Assembly (NCBI GenBank): GCA_964455155.1
Contig: CAYVYH010000009.1
Location: forward strand, 1-36,725
Direction of reading: 5' to 3'
Source: UBA8403 sp964455155
GTDB taxonomy: Bacteria > Bacteroidota > Bacteroidia > Cytophagales > Amoebophilaceae
Length of the DNA: 36,725 nt
The notes beneath the pieces were generated by a model. That model was not told the DNA's origin and made no database searches. It was given only the letters and a program-made list of their open reading frames with translations. The position numbers and the translations under genes were made by a program. Positions 1 to 7,888 of this stretch are shown here, piece after piece (position 1 is the stretch's first letter; each line of letters opens with the position of its first letter).

Positions 1-1667
1 AGTAACCAGTTATAGGTAGATGGTTCTGCATAACTGTGCATGAAAAAGGGAATCATGTAGCTGAATGCTGTAAAAAGAGCAAAGAGATTGGAGTTAGAGC
101 CGTACTTTGCTATTCTCTTTTGAGAGTAAAAAAAGGGTTTTTTAGGAGGCGAAGGCAACAAGCTAGCCAATTTACTACGCGTATGCTTTTGTGTAGGAGC
201 CATCAGTTGGCCCGTATATTGTTGGGCAGTTTGCCGCACTACTACAAAGCGCTTATGTCGTAGGTAGTGCGTGCCAAAGAAGGATAATAAGTTGGTGGTA
301 ATAGCTATGGGCAAGGCCCACTGTTTGGTGAGATAGTATGGACTGAGGACAAACATGACAACCGTCAAAACGGATGATACTAGAAAAGCACGTGTGTCCG
401 CCTTGAGTCCCATCATTCCGGCGACAAGCGGTACAGTAAAGATCAGTGCGATGACCTCTGTTATAAAATTTAACCCTTTCCCTAAGTCTAAGCCGCTACC
501 ATATAAATCCTGGGGAAGTGCCTTGTAGTACATGGCCGTTGACAGTGCTATGATGCCCAAGGAAAAGGTGATATACCTCGCTAATCGGAGTACGCCTACT
601 TTTCTTTTGATTGCCGGATGCATCACATCATGTGCCAGCACCACACCAGCGCTGTGCAGAAAAGAGTCGGCAGTAGAAATGACCCCTGCAATCAAGCCGG
701 TACACACGATACCTCTTGCCCCCACGGGTAAGTAATTCTTGACGAGGTAAACGAAAATATTACTACCCTTTTGAGGCATGTGGACGTCAACGGTTTGATG
801 CAAGACAATAGCACTCAACCCGATTAATGTCAACAACACATAGAATACGCTCAAGAAGCTCATGCCTACGTAGTAACTGTCGACAAGTTGCTTTTTATCT
901 TTTGCCATGAGCATGCGTTGCATAAAGGGGAAGCTGAGAGGGAATGCGGGGAAGAGATCCCAAATACAATACACCACATAATCTTGAAGACTGGGGTGAT
1001 GCAATACGGCCCACGTACTCTCGGGCACTTGACTTAGCAGGGCTTTAATGCCACCTACACGGTAGAGCACGATATAGGCAACCAAAGGCACAAAGACTAG
1101 GATAGCAATGAACTGCAATACATCGGTAATGGCCACGGCCTTCATCCCCCCACGCGCAGCATAGAACACTAAAAAAATGCCTCCCAAGAAGACACTTAGA
1201 TGCTGCGGTAAATCGAAAAATACCCCCACATAGCCTAACCATATTATTTGCAGCGTGACGATGGCAATGCTGTAGCAAGCACCTAAAATACCTATGGCCC
1301 ATCGTACCTTTGGCCCATACAACTTTCCCATGACCTCTGGTAGGGTCAAACAGTCTTGAAAGTGCTGTATTGTAGGTGCGATGTACCGGGCGATACATAA
1401 ATAAGTGATGATGTTGCCACAGATGAGCAGAGAAAAAACAGGCAAAATACCATCTTCAAAAACATAGCCTACGTACCCAATACCCTTCGAGCCCGTGATG
1501 TAGGTGGCCAGCATGGTCATCGTGAGCACGCCAGTACCAAACCGCTTATTCCCGATGGCATATTCCCTGAGATCCTTCACTCCACTCCCCGCCAGCAGGC
1601 CAATCGCCAGTGTGATCAGCAAAAAAGCGTAGACGATGAAGTGGTCTATATCCAGAGTGGCAGCCAT
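1..1667 (-). CDS. Sodium/solute symporter (SSS/SLC5 family), 3' end cut by window edge
   Basis: The frame is open from an ATG at 1667 down to base 1 without a stop, about 555 codons, so the C-terminus lies outside the window. AAGGAGGG sits just upstream of the ATG. The translation has about a dozen hydrophobic segments and reads as an SSS-family Na+-coupled transporter: an N-terminal DLREYAIGNKRFGTG, then GSKGIGYVGYVFEDG, and the SSS-like GVISTADSFLHSAGVVLAHD near residue 330. After the expected transporter core (about 470 residues) the chain continues through a polar linker into another hydrophobic stretch (LFALFTAFSYMIPFFMHSY). That recalls fusions of an SSS domain to a sensor histidine kinase (CbrA-like architecture), but no kinase motif is inside the window. 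Substrate unknown; proline or another small organic solute is plausible. It lies downstream of the antiporter gene on the same strand, separated by 107 bases. Confidence 0.85.
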   Translation of the reverse strand, partial: MAATLDIDHFIVYAFLLITLAIGLLAGSGVKDLREYAIGNKRFGTGVLTMTMLATYITGSKGIGYVGYVFEDGILPVFSLLICGNIITYLCIARYIAPTIQHFQDCLTLPEVMGKLYGPKVRWAIGILGACYSIAIVTLQIIWLGYVGVFFDLPQHLSVFLGGIFLVFYAARGGMKAVAITDVLQFIAILVFVPLVAYIVLYRVGGIKALLSQVPESTWAVLHHPSLQDYVVYCIWDLFPAFPLSFPFMQRMLMAKDKKQLVDSYYVGMSFLSVFYVLLTLIGLSAIVLHQTVDVHMPQKGSNIFVYLVKNYLPVGARGIVCTGLIAGVISTADSFLHSAGVVLAHDVMHPAIKRKVGVLRLARYITFSLGIIALSTAMYYKALPQDLYGSGLDLGKGLNFITEVIALIFTVPLVAGMMGLKADTRAFLVSSVLTVVMFVLSPYYLTKQWALPIAITTNLLSFFGTHYLRHKRFVVVRQTAQQYTGQLMAPTQKHTRSKLASLLPSPPKKPFFYSQKRIAKYGSNSNLFALFTAFSYMIPFFMHSYAEPSTYNWL

Positions 1668-1711
1668 AACCCTCCTTATCTTGTTTGAAGATCTTCCTCA
1701 CGCATGTGGGG

Positions 1712-1741
1712 GCACCATGACAGCGACGCTGTAGCTGGTGC
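1712..1741 (-). promoter_or_regulatory. Stem-loop in the leader of the symporter gene
   Basis: Between the antiporter and symporter genes, GCACC (1712-1716) pairs with GGTGC (1737-1741) and an inner ACAGC (1720-1724) pairs with GCTGT (1728-1732) around a GAC loop. On the transcribed strand it lies about 45 bases upstream of the symporter ATG. No T run follows, so it is not a typical intrinsic terminator. It could be an attenuator, a processing site or chance. Confidence 0.35.
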
Positions 1742-1774
1742 TGTAGACAACTTACTCAGCTTGCTACGCCCCGA

Positions 1775-3232
1775 TCAACTTAAACAATTTTTTACGTCTT
1801 CGATGGTTTTTTTGTCGTCAGTCATGATCATCAGCCTATCGCCTGCCTCGATGACCGTGTCTCCACGAGGCATGAGATAGCTTTTTTCCCTGCTGATCAG
1901 AACGATAAGCGAATTTTTGGGAAAACTTAGTGCCACAATCTTTTTGCCAACAGCAACTGAATCATGGGCTACCTCCAACTCTAGTAATTCACTCTTAACG
2001 TCTTCTGACAGGCTGATAGCCCTTACCTTCTTGGCAGGTAACCTGTCTTCTAGGTTGAGCCATTTTGCCAGGGATTGTAGTGTAGTGCCTTGAAATAGAA
2101 TGGAAGTGAGGACAATAAAAAAGACGATGTGAAAGATAATTTCTGATTTATCGATACGTTCCAACAAAGGGTAGGTAGCAAATACAATGGGCACCGCTCC
2201 TCTAAGGCCCACCCAAGAGATGAATATCTTTTGGGGACGACCGACTTTCTTAAAAAAGGCCAGTGATAGAAATACACCTAGGGGGCGGGCAATGAACATC
2301 AATGCCAAAGAAATTAAGATGCCAGTCCCAGCTACAGGAATAAGTTGCTTGGGGAAAACCAACAAACCCAAGACGATGAACATGGCCACTTGCATGAGCC
2401 AAGTGACCCCATCGTAGAATCGGATTAGACTTTTTTTATGCAAGAAGTCTTGGCTGCCTAGCATCAAGGCAGCAATGTAGACTGCCAAGAAGCCACTACC
2501 GTGGATAAAGTTGGTAGCAGAATAGGTAAACAGAATCATAGAGAGTGTTAGGCCCGGATACAACGATTCGTATACAAGCTGTGCCTTGTTGACCACCCAT
2601 ACCATGGCTTTCCCCACTAGAAACCCCACCACGCTACCTATGAGCATTTCTTTGAAGAAGATGGAGATAGCAGCAGACAACTTGATCGCTCCGCCGCTAC
2701 TGAGCAAACCCGTGAAGAACATCATCAAGAAAAATGCCATCACATCATTGCTGCCCGACTCCAATTCTAGTGTTGGAGCAAGATGATGCTTGAGATGCAT
2801 ATTCTTGGAGCGTAGGATGGAAAACACTGCTGCTGCATCGGTAGAAGAGATGATGGAACCCACCAAGAGGCTCTCTACCAAGTTGAAGTCGGTGACCAAG
2901 TAAGTAAAATAGCCAATGCCGAAGGCGGTCACCAGTACGCCTATAGTAGAAAGAAGCACGCCATGCCATATGATGGGCCGAATATGCTCGTATTCTGTAT
3001 CGAGGCCACCTGAGAAAAGAATGAGTGTCAAAGTCACAGCGCCGAGTACCTTGGCCAGGGCGGCATTGTTGAAGTTAATGCCCCCTATGCCCTCAGATCC
3101 GGCCAGCATGCCGATTGCCAAAAATATAAGCAGGGTAGGAATACCCAACTTGGTCGATATTTTACTTGCCAGGATGCTGACAAAAAGCAAGAACGAACCA
3201 ACGATAAGGATAGCTTCGGCTGTAAAGTCCAT
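1775..3232 (-). CDS. nhaP2: K+(Na+)/H+ antiporter, NhaP2/CvrA type with C-terminal TrkA-C domain
   Basis: This 485-residue protein would exchange monovalent cations for protons across the inner membrane, serving pH, K+ and volume homeostasis. Residues 1 to about 385 form the CPA1-type Na+/H+ exchanger fold, with many hydrophobic segments, GMLAGSEGIGG near residue 42, SSTDAAAVFSIL near 129, LELESGSNDVMAFF near 155 and WVGLRGAVPIVFAT near 340. The last 85 residues resemble a TrkA-C (RCK_C) ligand-binding domain (VGKKIVALSFPKNSLIVLI, GDTVIEAGDRLMIMT), typical of NhaP2/CvrA and absent from plain NhaP. The length fits a compact family member. The gene is divergent from truA across 117 bases. A near-consensus -7 box (TATTTTAG, reverse strand, 3265-3258) lies 25 bases before the ATG. 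Confidence 0.9.
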   Translation of the reverse strand: MDFTAEAILIVGSFLLFVSILASKISTKLGIPTLLIFLAIGMLAGSEGIGGINFNNAALAKVLGAVTLTLILFSGGLDTEYEHIRPIIWHGVLLSTIGVLVTAFGIGYFTYLVTDFNLVESLLVGSIISSTDAAAVFSILRSKNMHLKHHLAPTLELESGSNDVMAFFLMMFFTGLLSSGGAIKLSAAISIFFKEMLIGSVVGFLVGKAMVWVVNKAQLVYESLYPGLTLSMILFTYSATNFIHGSGFLAVYIAALMLGSQDFLHKKSLIRFYDGVTWLMQVAMFIVLGLLVFPKQLIPVAGTGILISLALMFIARPLGVFLSLAFFKKVGRPQKIFISWVGLRGAVPIVFATYPLLERIDKSEIIFHIVFFIVLTSILFQGTTLQSLAKWLNLEDRLPAKKVRAISLSEDVKSELLELEVAHDSVAVGKKIVALSFPKNSLIVLISREKSYLMPRGDTVIEAGDRLMIMTDDKKTIEDVKNCLS

Positions 3233-3320
3233 TTTCAGTTGTGGGTTTAGTACTCAACTAAAATAGCAAGCGCTAGCCATAAAAAGAAGGCTGGCGCACA
3301 TATAGCCTTTGCTGAACGGC

Positions 3321-3328
3321 TATCTTTG
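3321..3328 (+). promoter_or_regulatory. Bacteroidota -7 promoter element for truA (TATCTTTG)
   Basis: TATCTTTG matches the Bacteroidota -7 consensus TAnnTTTG exactly and ends 21 bases before the ATG at 3350. I see no matching TTTG at the -33 position. The box overlaps the upstream in-frame TTG at 3326, which argues that translation starts at 3350. Confidence 0.5.
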
Positions 3329-3349
3329 TGTCTCCAGTTGCTACCCATC

Positions 3350-4111
3350 ATGTCAGAGAGAACGCTGCGCTACTTCCTACAAATAGCCTACCTAGGGACA
3401 CACTATCACGGATGGCAGCAGCAACAAAATGCCACAACAGTTCAGGGGGTGTTGCAGGCGTGCTTGTTTCAAATATTGCGGGACAATGTGAAAGTAGTGG
3501 GCAGTAGCCGGACCGATGCAGGCGTGCATGCGCGGCAACAATTTGTCCATTTAGACTTACCGTGTACCGTCGTAGCAGATTGTCTCCACTATCAACTCAA
3601 TGCGGTCTTGCCGCCAGACATTGCCGTGGTAGCAATGCGATTGGTAAAGCCTACTGTCCACGCTCGATTTGACGCATTGGCTAGAACCTACGAGTACACT
3701 ATCTTGCGGTGCAAGAGCCCTTTTCAGCATGAGACAAGTTGTTTGTTGCGGGGGGAGTTGGACGTCCGTAAGATGAACGAGGCAGCCGCGATCCTGTGTC
3801 GCAAGCGGGACTTTAAGGGCCTTTGCAAAGTACGTGTAGATGACGATCACTTCTTGTGTGACATCATGGAAGCTAGCTGGTCGGTTCAAGAGGGACAGCT
3901 GGTCTTTCGCATCAAAGCCAATCGCTTCTTGAGGAGTATGGTTAGGGTGATTGTCAGTCTGTTGCTGAAAATAGGCCAGGGAAAACTGAGTTTGTTGGCC
4001 TTTGAGACGCTTATTGACCAAAGAGAGCGCGACTTGGCAGTTAGTTTGGTACCTGCTCGAGGGCTCACACTGACACAAGTGATATACCCAGAAAACATCT
4101 TCTTGTCCTAA
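3350..4111 (+). CDS. truA: tRNA pseudouridine(38-40) synthase TruA
   Basis: TruA converts uridines 38, 39 and 40 of the tRNA anticodon stem-loop to pseudouridine. The 253-residue protein has the family N-terminus (LRYFLQIAYLGTHYHGWQQQ), the catalytic-Asp motif SSRTDAGVHA with Asp56 counted from this start, ARFDALARTYEYTI, and the C-terminal FLRSMVRVIVSLLLKIGQGK. Length is normal for the family. I chose ATG 3350 because the alternative TTG at 3326 lies inside an exact -7 promoter box and adds residues not expected in TruA. An ABC exporter gene follows 76 bases downstream on the same strand and may be co-transcribed. Confidence 0.95.
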   Translation: MSERTLRYFLQIAYLGTHYHGWQQQQNATTVQGVLQACLFQILRDNVKVVGSSRTDAGVHARQQFVHLDLPCTVVADCLHYQLNAVLPPDIAVVAMRLVKPTVHARFDALARTYEYTILRCKSPFQHETSCLLRGELDVRKMNEAAAILCRKRDFKGLCKVRVDDDHFLCDIMEASWSVQEGQLVFRIKANRFLRSMVRVIVSLLLKIGQGKLSLLAFETLIDQRERDLAVSLVPARGLTLTQVIYPENIFLS

Positions 4112-4187
4112 GTAACGTGCTGATTAAAGTCCCGTTATTTCTCTTCTTTCACCTGCGTAAAGCATGCCTGGCTCAAAGGACCCGAAT

Positions 4188-5912
4188 ATGAAAATCACCG
4201 ATTTGAAGGTACTGCAAAAGCTCGATGTATTTGTAAAACCCTACAGAAACACGTTTTATCTGCTTGTTTGTCTTACTTTCTTACTAGGTGTGCTGGCGCC
4301 ACTGCAGCCCTACCTTGTCCAGGTTGCCCTTGATCGTTACATCGTGTTGGGTCATTACAAGGAATTGGTGTGGATGACTGCTTTACTTATTCTTTTGTTG
4401 GGCATCCAGAGTGTTACTCAGTATTACCAGACCTACCTTTCCGATTGGCTCGGGCAGCACGTGGTTAGAGACGTTCGTGTTCAGCTCTACGCTCGTGTCC
4501 TTCGGTTGCGTGCCAGTTTTTTCAACAAGACTCCTATCGGCGAGCTAGTGACTAGGAACATCTCTGATACAGAAACCCTTGTTCATGTCTTTAGTGAAGG
4601 TATGGCAGCGTTGATCGGTGATCTTTTGCAGATGCTGCTCATGATCGGTTTCATGGTTTACATCAATTGGCGGCTAGCTTTAATGAGTTTGGCAACGTTA
4701 CCCTTGATTCTTATCCTCACATACGTCTTTAAAGAGCGGGTCAAGCGCTCCTTAGGGGCAGTGAGAACCGCGGTTACACAACTCAATACTTTTGTGCAAG
4801 AGCGTATCATGGGGATGAGTATAATACAAGTCTTTGGGAGAGAGGAACGTGAGCTAGCACGATTTAAGGCATTGAATGCAACACACCAAAACGCAGGCAT
4901 TCAATCTGTGCGGTATTATTCGCTCTACTTCCCACTTCTTGGCATTGTCAATGCCGTGTCGATCAGCTTACTCGTTTGGTATGGTGCTAGGGGCATTATA
5001 GATGGCATAGCTACTTTCGGTCAGCTCGTAGCTTTTCTGATGTATATCAACTTATTTTTTCGTCCATTGTACTTTATCGCAGATCGCTTTAATACGTTAC
5101 AAATGGGTGTTGTGAGCACAGATCGCATCGTGAAGCTATTGGAAAATGAGGAACAAGTCTCCAGCATCGGCACCCATGCGCCACAACACCTTCGGGGAGA
5201 TATTGAATTTCAACATGTGTGGTTTGCTTATGCTGATGAGGAATATGTCTTGAAGGACATTTCTTTTCATGTGGAAGCCCGAAAATCTGTGGCCATCGTG
5301 GGGGCTACTGGGGCGGGTAAGTCTACGCTCATGAATCTGCTAGTGCGCTTCTACGATGCACAGAAAGGAGTAATCAATATCGATGGTACCAATATCAGGG
5401 ACTATGCATTGCATACCCTGCGCCAGCATGTAGGTATTGTATTGCAAGATGTCTTTCTCTTTTCTGGAAGTATCTACGAAAACATCACCTTGGGTAACCT
5501 TGATATTGATAGAGAACATGTGCTGGAGGCCACGCGTCTTATAGGGCTGCATGATTTTATCTCGCAGCTACCCGGCGGCTATCAATACAACGTCATGGAA
5601 AGGGGCATGGCACTCTCTATGGGGCAGCGGCAGTTGCTGGCCTTCGCTCGTGTGCTGGTTTATGATCCCTGCATCTTGATATTAGACGAGGCTACCGCCT
5701 CTATGGATACGGAGAACGAACGACTTATACAAAAGGCTACTGCCATGTTGATGCAGGAAAGAACTTGTTTCATCATAGCGCATCGTCTTGCTACCATTCG
5801 GCATGCTGATAAGATTTTGGTGCTGAAGCATGGGCAGATCGAAGAGGAAGGAACACACGAGAGTCTATTAGCCCAAGGGGGCTATTACGCAGCGCTATGC
5901 CGAGGCCATTAA
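4188..5912 (+). CDS. ABC exporter half-transporter (MsbA/MdlB-like, fused permease and ATPase)
   Basis: The protein has one membrane domain of about six hydrophobic segments (roughly residues 10-310) followed by an ABC ATPase, so it should work as a homo- or heterodimeric exporter in the inner membrane. ATPase motifs are clear: Walker A GATGAGKST (about residue 375), Q-loop in VGIVLQDVFLFSG, signature LSMGQRQLLAFARVL, Walker B ILILDEATAS and the H-loop IIAHRLATIRHADKIL. The signature reads LSMGQ rather than LSGGQ. Substrate cannot be read from sequence; lipid A/phospholipid flipping as in MsbA or drug export are the family options. ATG 4188 (574 residues) is preferred to the in-frame ATG at 4164 because AAAGGA precedes it and MKITDLKVLQKL looks like a normal N-terminus; the eight extra residues cannot be excluded. 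Confidence 0.92.
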   Translation: MKITDLKVLQKLDVFVKPYRNTFYLLVCLTFLLGVLAPLQPYLVQVALDRYIVLGHYKELVWMTALLILLLGIQSVTQYYQTYLSDWLGQHVVRDVRVQLYARVLRLRASFFNKTPIGELVTRNISDTETLVHVFSEGMAALIGDLLQMLLMIGFMVYINWRLALMSLATLPLILILTYVFKERVKRSLGAVRTAVTQLNTFVQERIMGMSIIQVFGREERELARFKALNATHQNAGIQSVRYYSLYFPLLGIVNAVSISLLVWYGARGIIDGIATFGQLVAFLMYINLFFRPLYFIADRFNTLQMGVVSTDRIVKLLENEEQVSSIGTHAPQHLRGDIEFQHVWFAYADEEYVLKDISFHVEARKSVAIVGATGAGKSTLMNLLVRFYDAQKGVINIDGTNIRDYALHTLRQHVGIVLQDVFLFSGSIYENITLGNLDIDREHVLEATRLIGLHDFISQLPGGYQYNVMERGMALSMGQRQLLAFARVLVYDPCILILDEATASMDTENERLIQKATAMLMQERTCFIIAHRLATIRHADKILVLKHGQIEEEGTHESLLAQGGYYAALCRGH

Positions 5913-6027
5913 TTGATCCGCAACAACGCCGCTCATCTCATCATAGCTGTTAGCTTGTCGCGAAATATCTGTGCGTTCGCTAGTGCAGTAAAGACACACG
6001 AACCCAAGTTTTCTTATGTTTTCAACC

Positions 6028-6045
6028 ACTCGCTCTTTGGCGAGT
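6028..6045. terminator. Small hairpin between convergent genes
   Basis: ACTCGC (6028-6033) and GCGAGT (6040-6045) form a six-base-pair stem with loop TCTTTG. It lies between the convergent ABC exporter gene and lipoprotein gene, where a terminator is expected. There is no clear T tract on either side, so support is weak. The rest of 5913-6198 shows nothing recognisable. Confidence 0.25.
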
Positions 6046-6198
6046 AGTGCTCTTATGAGAGCCATACGAGCAAGTAGCATTTGCCTAACGCGGCGACTCT
6101 AGTGCGCAAACGCTAGGATAGCTACATTGTATGATAGGTTGTAGTACCCTCTAAGAAAACAGCCACCTCATGTATACTAAGGAGTCAGGAGCAAGTGC

Positions 6199-7308
6199 CT
6201 AGAGCTTCTGCAAGCCGGCAACGCCGATGCGTCCGCCGTGGCAACCGTTGCTGTAGTAGGCGATACCTAGCCCCCAAGAAGATTGCCCTCCCACAATAAC
6301 GGGATGCTTGCTGCCACCACTGTGTTTAGTAATGCTTACCAAATCTTGGCAGCGTGTATAGGTCCATGGATTATTTGTGTAGATACGATCGCCACTTCGG
6401 GCGTAATACGACAAAATAACGGTCGCTGCCTCTAGTGCACCGGCCATGACATAGGGGAGGCCCGTCTCGCGCGCATGCACAGCAATCAACTCTTTCTGGA
6501 CTGTATATGACTTACCTCGGCTATTAGGTAACACGTCTCGTGTCATCAAAATCCAATAAGAATGAGATGGCGATGGATCCCCTAAACCTGCTTGGACATC
6601 ACGATCATAATAACGGTACTGCGTGCCATGGCCTCCGCACCTGGGGGTTTCGATCAGCGCCTTAAGCAGGTTCAAGTTGTAGGGTGCTCCTCCTACCGTA
6701 GATGGTATGAGGACCAGCAGGTGCGTGTCCTTCACGCAACGATCTGGCCAGAAGGGGCAAGGGCTGTTTAAAGTACTGACGATGTTTCCCGGTAGTGGAG
6801 GCTCTACGTCTACTTCCCCAAAGTACTTTGTCCACTCCTCGGCTCCAAAAACCGGAAACCTCGACGCTTGTTGCAACGCTCCCACACAAGTCCTCAACGA
6901 AGTACTAGCCGCCTGAAGAGTAGGGCTGGCAGAAGGCGTAGTAGCTAAAATCTCCTCTGGAAACGCTGCTTGCTGTAAGGGAGGTAGGGCATCAGGAATG
7001 GTGGCAAGATTATGAGCGTATGGAACAACTTGAACCGCAGGTACAGCGACTACCGGAGAAGTAGGTGTTGCTAGTGAAGCTGATAAAGCACCAACCGACA
7101 GCCTCCCAGAATGTACGTCGGAGTGTGTAGGGGACGAGGTGCTCGGCACTACAGCCCGGCTATCGGATGACTCACGCTCGCTGGGCTTGTACGGCTTCTT
7201 GCGCAACGGCCCTTCGGGGGTTATATACCAGCCTGACTTGCATCCCTGCAACAACAAATTACAAAGTACCAAAGTTGCTACGAAGCACTTGAATCGGACG
7301 TAATACAT
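6199..7308 (-). CDS. Predicted lipoprotein with low-complexity linker and unrecognised C-terminal domain
   Basis: The 369-residue product begins with a short positive region and a hydrophobic stretch ending in the lipobox LLLQGC, so Cys23 is the predicted lipidated residue. Residues about 27-150 are rich in Ser, Thr, Pro, Ala and Val and look like a flexible linker. The remaining ~195 residues look globular: LLVLIPSTVGG, YWILMTRDVLPNSRGKSY, GALEAATVILSYYARSGDRI, PWTYTRCQD, VIVGGQSSWGLGIAYYSNGC and a Gly-rich end GGRIGVAGLQKL. I cannot place this domain in a named family. The motif set feels similar to unnamed proteins of amoeba-associated bacteria, but that is memory, not a search. The gene stands alone, convergent with the ABC exporter gene and followed upstream by a 580-base gap. 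Lipidation by the Lnt encoded in this window would be expected. Function unknown. Confidence 0.8.
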   Translation of the reverse strand: MYYVRFKCFVATLVLCNLLLQGCKSGWYITPEGPLRKKPYKPSERESSDSRAVVPSTSSPTHSDVHSGRLSVGALSASLATPTSPVVAVPAVQVVPYAHNLATIPDALPPLQQAAFPEEILATTPSASPTLQAASTSLRTCVGALQQASRFPVFGAEEWTKYFGEVDVEPPLPGNIVSTLNSPCPFWPDRCVKDTHLLVLIPSTVGGAPYNLNLLKALIETPRCGGHGTQYRYYDRDVQAGLGDPSPSHSYWILMTRDVLPNSRGKSYTVQKELIAVHARETGLPYVMAGALEAATVILSYYARSGDRIYTNNPWTYTRCQDLVSITKHSGGSKHPVIVGGQSSWGLGIAYYSNGCHGGRIGVAGLQKL

Positions 7309-7888
7309 GGAATGAATAAGTTGAAACGGTTGAAGATGACCACAACTACCTTCGCTTGTTACCTCTCTTGAGGAGAGGATGCCACACCACAGCTCCCCGG
7401 CCCACGCTACTCTCCCTCCTCAGTAACTTAGTTAATCGCCAACTACCACGCAATAGCCAACGGCAAAGAATGCTTTCGCGCAACTTCTCAAGAGGTCCTA
7501 TCAAGTAAGCAGAGGCGCCACATAGCCTTGCTCTTACAGCTAAACGGTATCTCGTGTACAGAGACCTTGATGAAACTGCTTACCTAATACAGTCATCAAT
7601 GTCTTCTCGATGATCACATGGCTCCGGTACCGATGGTCGCCACATTGATCCATGTGCGCTCGTAGCGGTAACCCGCAAGGTTCTTTTGGTTGTAGCAGCG
7701 GTGGGTTACGTGGATGAACAAGTGGGCTCTCCAACCATTCTCTTTTGTTGGTCAGGTGACCTACCCAAGGTAATAGACAAATTTTTTTCGGGGTCGCCGA
7801 GAGCAATGGAAGGCTTGCTCTCGGTTTCCTTATCAATGATGGTTTGCAGTGTACTACTGGCTCAAATAGTACGATGATGGAAGGACAG
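7309..7888. other. Gene-poor stretch, 580 bases, no recognisable gene
   Basis: No convincing gene is seen. A hairpin CCTCTC (7362-7367), loop TTGAG, GAGAGG (7373-7378) lies 54 bases upstream of the lipoprotein ATG. A reverse-strand frame at 7540-7836 stays open for 98 codons, but its Pro/Arg/His-rich translation resembles no family I know. An overlapping forward frame (7686-7877) is equally unconvincing. The stretch may be decayed coding DNA. Confidence 0.5.

Noticed and set aside
532..735. Forward 67-codon frame
   Set aside because: Antisense to the symporter with no protein likeness.
1045..1398. Reverse-strand 117-codon frame inside the symporter region
   Set aside because: It is a different frame of the symporter, which is continuously open through the same bases and has family motifs.
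3557..4078. Reverse-strand 173-codon frame opposite truA
   Set aside because: Gln/Cys-rich mirror of a well-supported gene; no motifs.
7540..7836. Possible transposase or decayed gene on the reverse strand
   Set aside because: Pro/Arg/His-rich translation with no transposase motif and no flanking inverted repeats.
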